Source: Spirosoma pollinicola | GTDB lineage: Bacteria; Bacteroidota; Bacteroidia; Cytophagales; Spirosomataceae | Reading direction: 5' to 3' | Assembly (NCBI RefSeq): GCF_002831565.1 | Contig: NZ_CP025096.1 | Span: 3,201,027 to 3,265,026 of the forward strand | DNA length: 64,000 nt | Shown here: positions 1 through 8,603 of the stretch, piece after piece | Numbering within the stretch: position 1 is the first letter of the stretch | How the letters are laid out: every line of letters starts with the position of its first letter | Notes under the pieces: generated by a model | The model's input: the letters and a program-made list of their open reading frames with translations, nothing else | What the model was told of the DNA's origin: nothing | The model's database searches: none | Made by a program: the position numbers and the translations under genes

Positions 1-30
1 ATTTTTTGAATCCGGTTGTTTGTTGATGCA

Positions 31-1425
31 ATGAGTGCTCAACAAATCACCGGATTTTTACTATTACTCGTTTTTATTTTTACTCTGGACGGGTGCAAAC
101 GCGTGCGCCCCGACACGCCCGTTCAGGAAGAGTTTGAAGCCCCAATCCCAGACCCGGTGTCGTTCATGGCCGGCAATCTCACCTTTAATATCCGCGACTT
201 AGAAGCGAAAATAAATAAGTCCCTCTCCATCACACTCGTTCCCGAAGAAACCTTCGAAGGACGTAAGGGAGAAGCCTGGCGATTACGGGTCGAACGCACA
301 GGTCCGGTGCGAATTCGGTATGCCGATCGTAAGGTATATTTCTCGGCCCCTCTCCAAGTCTGGTATTCAAATCCCATTGGTCTGCGTAAAGCCGATAAGC
401 GCAAAAGCCGTCCACTCTGTGCCCTCTCTGTAACGTTCAATAGTCCCGTTGGCGTAGGCTCCAGCTGGCGGCTGGCAACCAAGTCCCGTTTTGAAAATTA
501 CGAGTGGACGCAGGAACCCAAGGTGCAGATGCTGGGGATTAAGATCAATGTGAAGGGACTTGCCGAAAAAATTCTGGACAAGCGTAAGGCTGATATTGAA
601 GCAGCCATTGATAAAGCCGTACATGATGGTCTGCACCTCAACCGCGAAGTCAGCAAGGTCTGGCGGGATATGCAGAATCCGATTCGTATTGCCAAAGTAC
701 CTGAAAATATCTGGCTAATGCCTAAACCGTTCAGTATTGCCGCTGCCCCTGTTTACGGAAACGCCCGCCAGATTACAGTGCCGCTTCAAATCGCATTTCG
801 GGTGAAAACACGCATTGGCCCGAAGCCAATGGTCGATAGCCTGGAGTATTTGCCCAAATTATTACGGCGGAACGAATTGCCGGATTCTACCCGCCTGGAG
901 GTGCTGGCGTTTATTCCCTATGCTGAAGTAAATCAGGTATTGGCACGAACACTGGCGAAACAGAAACTGGATCTGGTTGGCGGTAATTTGACGATTAAAA
1001 GTGCGTCAATATATGGAAGCGGGCGGAAACTCATACTTAAGGCCGATGTGGGCGGTCGTGTGAAAGGAACGTTGTTCTTTCATGGTAGCCCAGTTTATGA
1101 TACCCTCACGAATACGCTGGGTATGAAGGATGTAGACTTTGATGTAGACACCAAAGAACGCCTGCTGGCCACCGCCGACTGGCTCCTGCACGACCACCTC
1201 CGCGACACGATTCAGGCAGCGATGGTTATCCCATTGCGTCAGCAGATAACGTCAATTCCCACAAAAATCGAAACGGCTTTTGCAAACGCCAAAGTGGGTC
1301 AGAAAACAGCGCTTAATATTGACACCTTTCGGTTAATTCCTCAGCGAATTGTTGTTCGGCCGGATGGTATTCAGGTATTGATAAAAGTGCAATCGAAAGT
1401 AGCGGTGAAAGTGAAACGGTTATAG
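31..1425 (+). CDS. DUF4403 family lipoprotein
   Basis: The protein has 464 residues from the ATG at 31; a TTG 15 bases upstream is the only longer start and is less likely. Its N-terminus is a hydrophobic signal ending in a lipobox (LDGC, Cys22), so it is probably a lipoprotein. The body is rich in beta-strand-like sequence and matches my recollection of the DUF4403 family, which is widespread in Bacteroidota and has no assigned biochemical role. There are no catalytic motifs I can name. The gene is convergent with the glycosylase gene and the two 3' ends overlap by 6 bp. The window starts only 30 bases upstream, so its promoter is not visible. Confidence 0.75.
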   Translation: MSAQQITGFLLLLVFIFTLDGCKRVRPDTPVQEEFEAPIPDPVSFMAGNLTFNIRDLEAKINKSLSITLVPEETFEGRKGEAWRLRVERTGPVRIRYADRKVYFSAPLQVWYSNPIGLRKADKRKSRPLCALSVTFNSPVGVGSSWRLATKSRFENYEWTQEPKVQMLGIKINVKGLAEKILDKRKADIEAAIDKAVHDGLHLNREVSKVWRDMQNPIRIAKVPENIWLMPKPFSIAAAPVYGNARQITVPLQIAFRVKTRIGPKPMVDSLEYLPKLLRRNELPDSTRLEVLAFIPYAEVNQVLARTLAKQKLDLVGGNLTIKSASIYGSGRKLILKADVGGRVKGTLFFHGSPVYDTLTNTLGMKDVDFDVDTKERLLATADWLLHDHLRDTIQAAMVIPLRQQITSIPTKIETAFANAKVGQKTALNIDTFRLIPQRIVVRPDGIQVLIKVQSKVAVKVKRL

Positions 1426-2049
1426 ACCTGTTACGTTTGCCTGCCATCGCCATAAATACCGACTGGCCGTGGTGCGGTAGGGGCGCCAGGGCTCCGCAAT
1501 GTTGAGCAACTCGGTATACAGCGCTTTGCCCGTTAACCCCTCGGTCTGTTCGGGATAGGCTCTTATCATCCGCTGCCGGATCACCAAATCATCAATTGGA
1601 AGTATATCGGGTCGGTCGAGTACGAACATCAGCAGCATCTCCACCGTCCAGCGGCCAACGCCTTTGATGGGAATCATATACTGCACAATTTCTTCATCGG
1701 TCATGGTATCGACATCGGCTCGTCTGAGCGACTTTTCGAGCGAGAATACGGCTACACTTTGCAGGTACTTAATTTTTTGAAACGACAGGCCCGCGCTGCG
1801 AAGTTCGTCGGTTGTTTTGAGCAGCAGGGCTTTGGCTTCGGGGTACTTATCGGGGAAAAGTGCCCGAAAACGACCGAAGATCGCATCGGCGGCTTTCACC
1901 GAAATCTGCTGAGAGACAATACTTTCCAGTAAGGCGAGGTAAAGATCATCGGCATAGTCGTTGAATAGTTTAGGCGCTGGCGTTTCCGCAATGATGCGGG
2001 CCATTGTCGGATCCTGAGAAAGATGGTAGAGGGCGGTGGTTTGCAGCAT
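1420..2049 (-). CDS. DNA-3-methyladenine glycosylase II-like (HhH-GPD) protein
   Basis: This 209-residue base-excision repair glycosylase of the HhH-GPD superfamily would remove alkylated purines from DNA in the cytoplasm. The helix-hairpin-helix is visible as IKGVGRWTVEMLL near residues 125-137. It is followed by LPIDDLVIRQ, whose aspartates occupy the position of the catalytic Asp of AlkA. It lacks the N-terminal AlkA/Ada-type domain, as do the short AlkA/Mag forms of many bacteria. The start is the ATG at 2049. The gene is convergent with the DUF4403 gene and has a long inverted repeat starting about 48 bases upstream of its start. Confidence 0.85.
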   Translation of the reverse strand: MLQTTALYHLSQDPTMARIIAETPAPKLFNDYADDLYLALLESIVSQQISVKAADAIFGRFRALFPDKYPEAKALLLKTTDELRSAGLSFQKIKYLQSVAVFSLEKSLRRADVDTMTDEEIVQYMIPIKGVGRWTVEMLLMFVLDRPDILPIDDLVIRQRMIRAYPEQTEGLTGKALYTELLNIAEPWRPYRTTASRYLWRWQANVTGL

Positions 2050-2096
2050 AATGCGATTTGACTTGGCTAATAAACTAAATCGGCGCCTGTATGTAT

Positions 2097-2238
2097 AGCT
2101 TCATTTTATAAAGATTTATTTAACCACAGAGACGGTCCGCCGTTGCGGCACAAAGAGCACAGAGGTCCAACGGGTTACGTTTTCCCTATTAAGACCTCTG
2201 TGCCTCTGTGGTTAAATAAATCTTTATAAAATGAAGCT
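2097..2238. repeat. Long inverted repeat, CCACAGAG family, asymmetric copy
   Basis: The outer arms 2097-2131 and 2204-2238 are perfect 35-bp complements, and inner arms 2157-2167 and 2193-2203 add 11 bp. The left side has 25 extra bases between outer and inner arms (2132-2156), including ACGGTCCGCCGTTGC, that the right arm lacks. The core is the CCACAGAG...CACAGAGG palindrome also found at 13155, 28515 and 37050. It lies between the glycosylase start and the 3' end of the decayed chitinase. It could form a very stable hairpin in DNA or RNA, but it has no U-tract typical of a terminator. Confidence 0.9.
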
Positions 2239-2288
2239 GTTAAACTTACTTTTAAATAGAACACTCAATCCAGTTCTAAAATCAGCAA

Positions 2289-2880
2289 TTACTTTTTCAA
2301 CTCGGTAACCAGCGTATTCAACAGCACACTCTTCTGTTTCAAATCATAGATGTACTCCCAGAACATAACACCCGCCAGTTTCTTCGACTTTACATAGGCT
2401 ACATTGTGTATAAAAGACTCCGGGCCGGAATATATTGCCATCGCCAATCTGATCCGGGTATTCCCAGTCGATGTCGATGCCATCGAGCCAGTGTTTTTTT
2501 AGCAGCTCAATTGCGCTGGTGGTGAATTTACGTCGAGCGGTTTGTGTAAGGGCAGCATCAGAAAAGTATTCACAACCACCCCAGCCACCAATAGACAACA
2601 GCACTTTAAGAGCCTAGTTGGTCGATTTAAGGGAAGCAAGAGCCGACAGATTTTCGGCATCTTTGGCCGTCAGGGGGCTATATTTCCCCCCTTATCAGGA
2701 ACACCGATAGCGTAATTAATGTGGGTTAATTTCTGGGCTTCAATCTGTTCTTTCGTCCAGCCATTACCGGTTATATAGCCGATTATGACGCAGGGATGAG
2801 GTTTTGTCGACGGTTGAGCCAGTACGTTTTGTCCAAAAAGGCAACTACAAAAAAATAAGGAGCAAAAGATTGGGTTTTAT
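2289..2880 (-). pseudogene. Decayed GH18 chitinase-like gene
   Basis: Pieces of a secreted family 18 glycoside hydrolase can be read in order but not in one frame. The remnant begins with a hydrophobic leader near 2880 that has no ATG and shifts frame within a T-run. The next frame reads CVIIGYITGNGWTKEQ and ends at a stop after GGNIAP; a frameshift then gives LTAKDAENLSALASL and another stop. After that come LLSIGGWGGCEYF and the catalytic DGIDIDWEYP. The C-terminal GVMFWEYIYD follows almost at once in a different frame, so roughly 200 codons that separate these motifs in intact GH18 enzymes are missing. It is non-functional unless the read contains many errors. Confidence 0.85.
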
Positions 2881-3074
2881 AGGGGTGAGTACTATCAGGA
2901 GAGCGGGTTGCAAAGCAAAGATACACGGAAGGGCTTCTCAGCGTATCAAATTTATAGGCGTATTTCGCCCTTTTTAACCGTTTTGCCGGGTAATATCGAT
3001 TTTATTTACGGCAGACAAAGACAGTCGCAGGACACGATTTTTTGAACATTCGATACCATAAACGGTAGTTAGGT

Positions 3075-3082
3075 TATCTTTG
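3075..3082 (+). promoter_or_regulatory. Bacteroidota -7 promoter box for corA
   Basis: TATCTTTG matches the Bacteroidota consensus TAnnTTTG exactly and lies 46 bases before the corA ATG. No TTTG -33 element is present at the usual 19-21 base spacing, so this is a half-match only. Confidence 0.4.
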
Positions 3083-3128
3083 ACCCCAAACGTGTAAGCC
3101 GCCTGCCGGCGCATCCATTTCGTTCATT

Positions 3129-4211
3129 ATGTCGAAACGACGACACCATCGATCGGCCGAGAAACTGCTTGGCACCTCGCCCGGTACACTCACCTATGTG
3201 GGGGAGGAAATCGAGCATGCCATAAAAATTAAACGCATTTCCTATAATCCGACCGATTACCATATTGACGATACCAGCAAACTAAGCGCCTGCACGCTTC
3301 CCGCAACCGAATCGTCGGATGTCAATTGGGTTGATGTTGATGGCATCCATGAGCCAAAAGTGGTAGCAGCCCTGGGGCAGCAATATCATTTACACCCGCT
3401 TTTGCTCGAAGATGTGCTGAATACGGAGCAAAAACCGAAAATCGACCTGTATGATGACACGGTTGTGTTTGTAACCCTCAAAATGTTGCACCACAGCCGC
3501 CAGCGGCAGGAAATTGATATTGAACATATCAGCCTGGTGTTGGGTAAAAACTACCTGATCTCGTTTCAGGAAGAGCGAACCAAAGATATTTTCGAACCCG
3601 TTATTGACCGTATAAAAGCCTCATCGGGTAAAACCCGGCGTAATGGGTCCGACTATCTGCTGTATGCCTTAATGGATGTTGTTGTGGATCATTATTTCCT
3701 GATAACGGAGCGTATCGGTGAAAAAATGGACGAACTGGAAGAGTCCATTGTGCAGGAACAGGCCACTCAACAGACCCTGGCAACTCTCTATACCCTGAAA
3801 CGCGAACTGTCAGTTATTCGCCGGACGGTTTACCCATTACGGGACATTCTGAGCGAATTGCTTCGCGGGGAATCAGACCTGATCCAGCACAGCACAGTAC
3901 CTTATCTGCACGATCTTGCCGACCATGTCAATCAGGTAATTGAAACCCTCGATTCCTATCGGGAACTCATTTCCGGCCTGATGGAAGTCTATTATTCGAT
4001 TGTTAATAATCGAATGAACTCGGTAATGAAAACGCTGACGATTGTGTCGGCTATTTTTATTCCGCTCACGTTCATTGCCGGTATTTACGGCATGAACTTT
4101 AGTAATATGCCTGAATTACGTTCGCCAACCGGCTATTTTTGGACGCTGTTTGTCATGGCGGCTATTGCTACAGGTGAAATTATTTATTTTAAACGAAGCG
4201 GTTGGATGTAA
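3129..4211 (+). CDS. corA: CorA-type magnesium/cobalt transporter
   Basis: This 360-residue inner-membrane CorA channel for Mg2+ (and Co2+) has a long cytoplasmic N-terminal domain. The signature YGMNF occurs at the end of the first of two C-terminal membrane helices, near residue 322, and is followed by a short periplasmic loop and the second helix ending in a basic tail. The length is normal for the family. The ATG at 3129 is 46 bases after a TAnnTTTG box. The murF-alr ATG lies 32 bases beyond its stop, so the two may be co-transcribed. Confidence 0.93.
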   Translation: MSKRRHHRSAEKLLGTSPGTLTYVGEEIEHAIKIKRISYNPTDYHIDDTSKLSACTLPATESSDVNWVDVDGIHEPKVVAALGQQYHLHPLLLEDVLNTEQKPKIDLYDDTVVFVTLKMLHHSRQRQEIDIEHISLVLGKNYLISFQEERTKDIFEPVIDRIKASSGKTRRNGSDYLLYALMDVVVDHYFLITERIGEKMDELEESIVQEQATQQTLATLYTLKRELSVIRRTVYPLRDILSELLRGESDLIQHSTVPYLHDLADHVNQVIETLDSYRELISGLMEVYYSIVNNRMNSVMKTLTIVSAIFIPLTFIAGIYGMNFSNMPELRSPTGYFWTLFVMAAIATGEIIYFKRSGWM

Positions 4212-4243
4212 TCGCTTCCTGCGTTTGCTTGACTAGCAAGACT

Positions 4244-6754
4244 ATGTTAACGAAGGATTTTCAATTGACAGGTCGTCAGTGGTTTACCGATTCAAGACAG
4301 GTTATGACCACTGTTTCGGATGCCCGCTCGGCCGATGCCGTTTTTTTTGCCATACAGGGTGAACACCACGATGGACATGCATTCATCGGTGACTTGTACC
4401 ACAAAGGCATACGTCAGTTTGTTGTCGAGCGGTCGGCTTTAACGCTGGAACGACGCGACGAACTGGCAACCTATACCGATGCCCGGTTTATCGAAGTAAA
4501 CAGCAGCCTGAAAACGCTCCAAACGCTGGCCGCCGAACACCGTCGGCAGTTCCGTATTCCAGTCATTGGCATTACCGGCAGCAATGGAAAAACGATTGTG
4601 AAAGAATGGCTGGCGCAACTGCTTGATGGCGGTTCGGCCAGCGATGGCTTTGTGGTGGCCAAGAGCCCCAAAAGCTATAATTCGCAACTGGGTGTGCCGC
4701 TTTCGGTGCATGAATTGGCAGAAAGCCATACGCTGGGTATTTTTGAGGCTGGCATTTCAAAGGCGCAGGAAATGCAGTCGCTGGAGGCCATCATCCGGCC
4801 AACCATCGGCATTTTCACTAATATTGGCACCGCACACGACGAAGGATTCAGGACACGTAAGCAGAAAGTAGCCGAAAAGCTCAGGCTGTTTATCCATGCC
4901 AGTGTACTCATATACTGCTCCGATTATACTGATATTGACGAAGAAGTCAACATGCTGCTCAAGGCTGTAAACCCCGATATGCGGTTTATTACCTGGTCGT
5001 TGACGGGTCATAAAGCGATTTATCAAGGTACATTACAGAAAAATCAGTTGAGCCTCACGGGTAAAAACGGGGCGGTTAACCTGACATTGATACTTCCCTT
5101 CACTGATCCGGCATCGGTCGAGAATCTGATGCATTGCCTGGTCACGATGCTGACGTTACGCGCCTGGGATGAAGCCGAACTGCAAAATCGGCTGAATCGA
5201 CTGCGGCCGGTTTCGATGCGGCTGGAACAAAAAGAGGGAATCAACAACTGTGTTCTGATCGACGATTCATACAATAACGATGTTGTCGGGCTCCAACTGG
5301 CGTTACGTTACCTCAACCAGCAGGGAACTCGCAGCCGCCGGGTCGTAATTCTCTCCGATGTATTGCAATCGGGCCAACCCGAAGCTGATTTATATAAGCA
5401 GGTTGGCGAATTAATGCGGTCGAATGAGGTAGAGCAGTTTGTTGGCATTGGCCCGGTCGTGAGCCGAAACGCTCATTTCTTCACTACAAATAGCCTGTTC
5501 TTCGCGACTACCGATGAGTTTCTGGCCCGCTTTTCGTTCGGTGACCTTCGCGACAGCGTAGTTTTGGTAAAAGGGGCAAGGCCGTTTTCATTCGAGCGGA
5601 TTGTGCATCGGCTGGAGCGAAAAGTTCATGGTACTGTACTTGACATTAACCTCGATGCCCTGACCCACAACCTGAACTACTACCGGGAACGTATTGCCCG
5701 CAGTGAGCCTTCCGATACCCGGTTGATGGTGATGGTGAAAGCATTTGCCTATGGCAGCGGAAGCGCCGAAGTGGCACAACTGCTTCAGTTTCACCGGGTC
5801 GATTACCTCGCGGTAGCCTATGCCGATGAGGGCGTGTCGTTGCGGCAGAATGGCGTCGACTTGCCCATCATGGTCATGAATCCCGCCCCCGAAACCTTTG
5901 CGACCTTACTGGAATATAAACTCGAACCCGAAATCTACAGCATGCGTCTGCTACTCGAATGGGGCCGTTTTTTAGGGAGCGAAGAGCGGGGAGGGGGCAG
6001 TTCGGAGAACGCCTTCCATCTGAAAATTGATACGGGTATGCATCGGCTGGGGTTTCTGGAAAGCGAATTACCCGCCCTTACCGATTATTTGCAACAGCAC
6101 CCGACGTTAAAAGTAGTGACGGTGTTCAGTCATTTGGTCGGTGCCGATGATGCACAGTTCAATTCGTTTACTGAAGAGCAGTATGCATCTTTTATACGAA
6201 GTACGACTAGTCTTGAAAAGGCGCTGGGCTACCGGCCGCTTCGGCATTTGCTCAACTCGGCGGGTATTGTGCGGTTTCCGGATTACAAACTCGATATGGT
6301 TCGTCTGGGTATTGGACTGTATGGCGTTGAAGCCAGCCAGATTGATCAGGCAGCATTGCAAACGGTAGGCACTTTACGAACGGTTATCAGCCAGATAAAA
6401 ACTGTACAGGCGGGCGAATCGGTGGGCTACAGCCGCCGGGGTGTACTCGACCACGATGCCCGAATCGCTACCCTGGCTATAGGTTATGCCGATGGCTACG
6501 ATCGCCGGTTAGGGAACGGTGTTGGCGAGGTATGGGTAAACGGGACGCGCTGCCCAACGGTGGGGAACGTGTGTATGGATATGACTATGGTCGACGTAAC
6601 TAACGCATCGGCAAACGAGGGCGACGAGGTAATTATCTTCGGCCCGGAGCTTCCAATTACCGAACTGGCTCAGCGAATCGGAACCATTCCCTACGAAATA
6701 CTAACGGGTGTTAGTGAGCGCGTGAAGCGGGTGTTTTTCAAAGAGGGGAATTAG
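4244..6754 (+). CDS. Bifunctional MurF ligase / alanine racemase
   Basis: This is an 836-residue fusion typical of Bacteroidota. The N-terminal half is UDP-N-acetylmuramoyl-tripeptide:D-Ala-D-Ala ligase, with the ATP-binding loop GITGSNGKT near residue 110 and the DDSYNND region later. The C-terminal half, from about residue 460, is a PLP-dependent alanine racemase with the PLP lysine in MVKAFAYGSG (near 496) and the C-terminal GYADGYDR and MDMTMVD motifs. It joins D-alanine supply to the last cytoplasmic step that uses D-Ala-D-Ala in peptidoglycan precursor synthesis. The ATG at 4244 is preferred over the in-frame TTG at 4202, which lies inside corA. Confidence 0.95.
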   Translation: MLTKDFQLTGRQWFTDSRQVMTTVSDARSADAVFFAIQGEHHDGHAFIGDLYHKGIRQFVVERSALTLERRDELATYTDARFIEVNSSLKTLQTLAAEHRRQFRIPVIGITGSNGKTIVKEWLAQLLDGGSASDGFVVAKSPKSYNSQLGVPLSVHELAESHTLGIFEAGISKAQEMQSLEAIIRPTIGIFTNIGTAHDEGFRTRKQKVAEKLRLFIHASVLIYCSDYTDIDEEVNMLLKAVNPDMRFITWSLTGHKAIYQGTLQKNQLSLTGKNGAVNLTLILPFTDPASVENLMHCLVTMLTLRAWDEAELQNRLNRLRPVSMRLEQKEGINNCVLIDDSYNNDVVGLQLALRYLNQQGTRSRRVVILSDVLQSGQPEADLYKQVGELMRSNEVEQFVGIGPVVSRNAHFFTTNSLFFATTDEFLARFSFGDLRDSVVLVKGARPFSFERIVHRLERKVHGTVLDINLDALTHNLNYYRERIARSEPSDTRLMVMVKAFAYGSGSAEVAQLLQFHRVDYLAVAYADEGVSLRQNGVDLPIMVMNPAPETFATLLEYKLEPEIYSMRLLLEWGRFLGSEERGGGSSENAFHLKIDTGMHRLGFLESELPALTDYLQQHPTLKVVTVFSHLVGADDAQFNSFTEEQYASFIRSTTSLEKALGYRPLRHLLNSAGIVRFPDYKLDMVRLGIGLYGVEASQIDQAALQTVGTLRTVISQIKTVQAGESVGYSRRGVLDHDARIATLAIGYADGYDRRLGNGVGEVWVNGTRCPTVGNVCMDMTMVDVTNASANEGDEVIIFGPELPITELAQRIGTIPYEILTGVSERVKRVFFKEGN

Positions 6755-6763
6755 GTAAATCGA

Positions 6764-7051
6764 TCACCGTATGCCCGTTTTCAAAATGCGCCCTTTCCAG
6801 ATAAAACCCCTGTATGTCTGGCCGGGTATACTGTAGTAAAGACGGCCAACAGGGCTTTTCGAGTGCCCGGCGGATTTCTCATTTTCGACGTCATCATAGG
6901 TGTATTTATCGCTTTTAGCGTTGATGAAATTGACCGTATACGTAAATTTCTTCTCAGAAAAGCCCGGCGATTTCGTCAACTTTTTGCGGCTGTCAATGAT
7001 ATACCAGACTAGTGTCGATAAAGATGCGATGAGTAAGGCGATGGTGTTCAT
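6764..7051 (-). CDS. Small membrane-anchored hypothetical protein
   Basis: This 95-residue protein has one N-terminal hydrophobic helix (residues 3-20), then a basic polar domain with many Lys and Tyr residues. I do not recognise a family. Its stop is 10 bases from the murF-alr stop, to which it is convergent. The next gene on the same strand ends 19 bases upstream of its start, so the two may form a small operon. Confidence 0.55.
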   Translation of the reverse strand: MNTIALLIASLSTLVWYIIDSRKKLTKSPGFSEKKFTYTVNFINAKSDKYTYDDVENEKSAGHSKSPVGRLYYSIPGQTYRGFIWKGRILKTGIR

Positions 7052-7069
7052 AGAGTCGGTGCATTAACG

Positions 7070-7468
7070 CTAGACTTTACTTTCTGGATAAATCTTTTTG
7101 TGATTGGCAACCAGAACCGCGTATTGTTCGGGAGTTAAGATGGCCTTATAAGCGAGTACTTTATCGGTTTCGACCACCGCAGCCAGAGCTCTTAGTTTTT
7201 GATTCGTGAAGCCCGCTTTCTTCAGTTTTTTGACACCCTCATTAAAGCTTACGGTGGCATTGACGATGATTTCTTTGGCTTTCGGTAGTTGCTGGTCAGT
7301 TAGTTTGAGACGTTGCTTGTCCGCTTTTATAACCGACTTAACGATCATGCCAACGGTGGCACCATTATTCAGGAAAACGAATTTTTCATTTTCCACCGAT
7401 TTGGTCTGCGAAAAAACCAGGGTCGATAAGCCGAGTAAAAGAGATAGAGTTACGCTAATTAGTTTCAT
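7070..7468 (-). CDS. Small secreted protein with LTxxQ motifs
   Basis: From the ATG at 7468 the protein is 132 residues with a clear signal peptide (MKLISVTLSLLLGLSTLVFS). The longer TTG-started form would put 19 residues before the signal and is rejected. The mature part is helical and charged and has two LTxxQ-like segments (LTDQQLPKAKEI and LTPEQYAVL), the pattern of CpxP/Spy-like periplasmic proteins. That relation is weak inference from the motif only. It is probably co-transcribed with the small membrane protein downstream. Confidence 0.6.
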   Translation of the reverse strand: MKLISVTLSLLLGLSTLVFSQTKSVENEKFVFLNNGATVGMIVKSVIKADKQRLKLTDQQLPKAKEIIVNATVSFNEGVKKLKKAGFTNQKLRALAAVVETDKVLAYKAILTPEQYAVLVANHKKIYPESKV

Positions 7469-7551
7469 TGGTATTGATAGACAAATGGGGCCAGCTAGTA
7501 CTGTTTCTACTAAACGAATATACATGATTTTTCGTAGCTGAAACTGTCAAA

Positions 7552-7585
7552 ACAAAAAAGCCCGGCCACAATGTAGCCAGGCTTT
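7552..7585 (-). terminator. Rho-independent terminator
   Basis: On the minus strand AAAGCCTGGC (7585-7576) pairs with GCCGGGCTTT (7566-7557) across a 9-base loop, and the stem runs directly into a T-run. No minus-strand gene ends here: the nearest stops at 7876. It therefore ends either a long 3' untranslated region or the candidate RNA next to it. Confidence 0.75.
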
Positions 7586-7745
7586 CCGCTTTCTATCCAC
7601 ACCTAGGAGTTACTCGAATATATAAGGAGCAACCCCTACGAGCGCAGTAAACTGCCCTCTAAAGTAGCCAAACGCGCTAATTGAGCATATTGTTATGCTA
7701 GCCCCGAAAAAGAAAGACACCGGTTCTGCCCAGAGAAATTCTTTT
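7553..7745 (-). ncRNA. Candidate structured non-coding RNA
   Basis: The 350 bases between two minus-strand genes have no ORF but fold well on the minus strand. Visible hairpins are AGCATA-ACAA-TATGCT (7699-7684); a stem built on GAGgGCAG-TTTA-CTGCgCTC, closed by CTAC/GTAG (7667-7636); a 10-bp stem GGGGTTGCTC/GAGTAACTCC (7636-7606); and the terminator at 7585-7557. AGAAAG (7711-7716 on the plus strand) can pair with CTTTCT (7589-7594) to close the set. I cannot match it to a known family. A 6S-like or other housekeeping RNA, or a structured 3' UTR of the 7876-8559 gene, are the alternatives. The ends are approximate. Confidence 0.35.
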
Positions 7746-7875
7746 CTAACTGATTAGTAGAAACTAAGCTTAATTTTTAATGAGTATTAAATTTTCAGTA
7801 TTTCTTTTAATATTAAGTTTCCTAGTCATGCGTTGAGTGTATTTTTTACACTCCAAAAGATTCATATGTTCGCTT

Positions 7876-8559
7876 TCAGTTACTTTTCTTAAGCTTCACT
7901 GCTTCTACATTGCTTTTGCGACTATCCAGTTCAATCAGGGCTTTTTCCTGGTCGGTCTTATTGGTGGCAATATCTTTATTCAATTGCTCCAGTTCTTTCG
8001 CGTTCTCATCGATACGCTTGAGAAGTCTCTCTTTTTCCTTCGCGTTCTGCTCTATTTCCCGTTGGAGTCGTTCGCCATTTCGAACCATTTTCTGGTGGTT
8101 CTTTTGAGCGTCGTCAAAACCACTTTCGGCCGTTTTGACTTCCTGCCCGTACAAGGTTTTGTTGGCAAAACTTTTAAAAAGGTCCTCGGCCGCTGCATAG
8201 CCCGTGCCACCGGGCGTAACAAAGGTGCCATTACCCAGATCGAAGGAGGTAAAAATTGTGGCCGACGTACGCGACGATTTTACGGTACTGACCAAATTGA
8301 TTGGTTCCGACGAAATGGCCGGAATGTTTGCATTCGTCACGCGGTAAGTACCTCGAGACGAAGTTGACCGGCCATACGTTTGAAGTTGAGTTTCCCAGTC
8401 TTTTTCAATCTGCTTCCCATCTCCCTGAATCGTTAAGTAAAGTCCGGATAATTTCGCTTTATCGATCGTGCTTTCTCCAGCATAAACTGTTTGAGCAAAA
8501 GTTGACGTAGTGAGTGATAATAAGCAATAAACCAGACATATACGTAAAATAGTTATCAT
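7876..8559 (-). CDS. Secreted coiled-coil hypothetical protein
   Basis: The ATG at 8559 gives 227 residues with a signal peptide ending near TSTFAQ; a TTG four codons upstream is less likely. Residues of about 25-140 form a Ser/Thr- and Gly-containing domain that I do not recognise. Residues of about 150-225 are highly charged heptads (REIEQNAKEKERLLKRIDEN), a predicted coiled coil. It is exported and may act as a periplasmic or surface scaffold, but no function can be assigned. Confidence 0.65.
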   Translation of the reverse strand: MITILRICLVYCLLSLTTSTFAQTVYAGESTIDKAKLSGLYLTIQGDGKQIEKDWETQLQTYGRSTSSRGTYRVTNANIPAISSEPINLVSTVKSSRTSATIFTSFDLGNGTFVTPGGTGYAAAEDLFKSFANKTLYGQEVKTAESGFDDAQKNHQKMVRNGERLQREIEQNAKEKERLLKRIDENAKELEQLNKDIATNKTDQEKALIELDSRKSNVEAVKLKKSN

Positions 8560-8603
8560 GTTTTTATACAAGTTTGCTTAGTTGCCAACATCTGGCAGCT
8601 TGG

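Noticed and set aside
2289..2604. Two separate small genes on the minus strand
   Set aside because: They are adjacent fragments in different frames of one decayed GH18 gene.
4439..5274. Several minus-strand open frames inside murF-alr
   Set aside because: They are antisense shadows of a strongly supported gene and show no family motifs.
7837..8367. A 176-residue plus-strand frame opposite the coiled-coil protein
   Set aside because: The minus-strand frame has a signal peptide and regular heptads; the plus-strand frame has no recognisable features.
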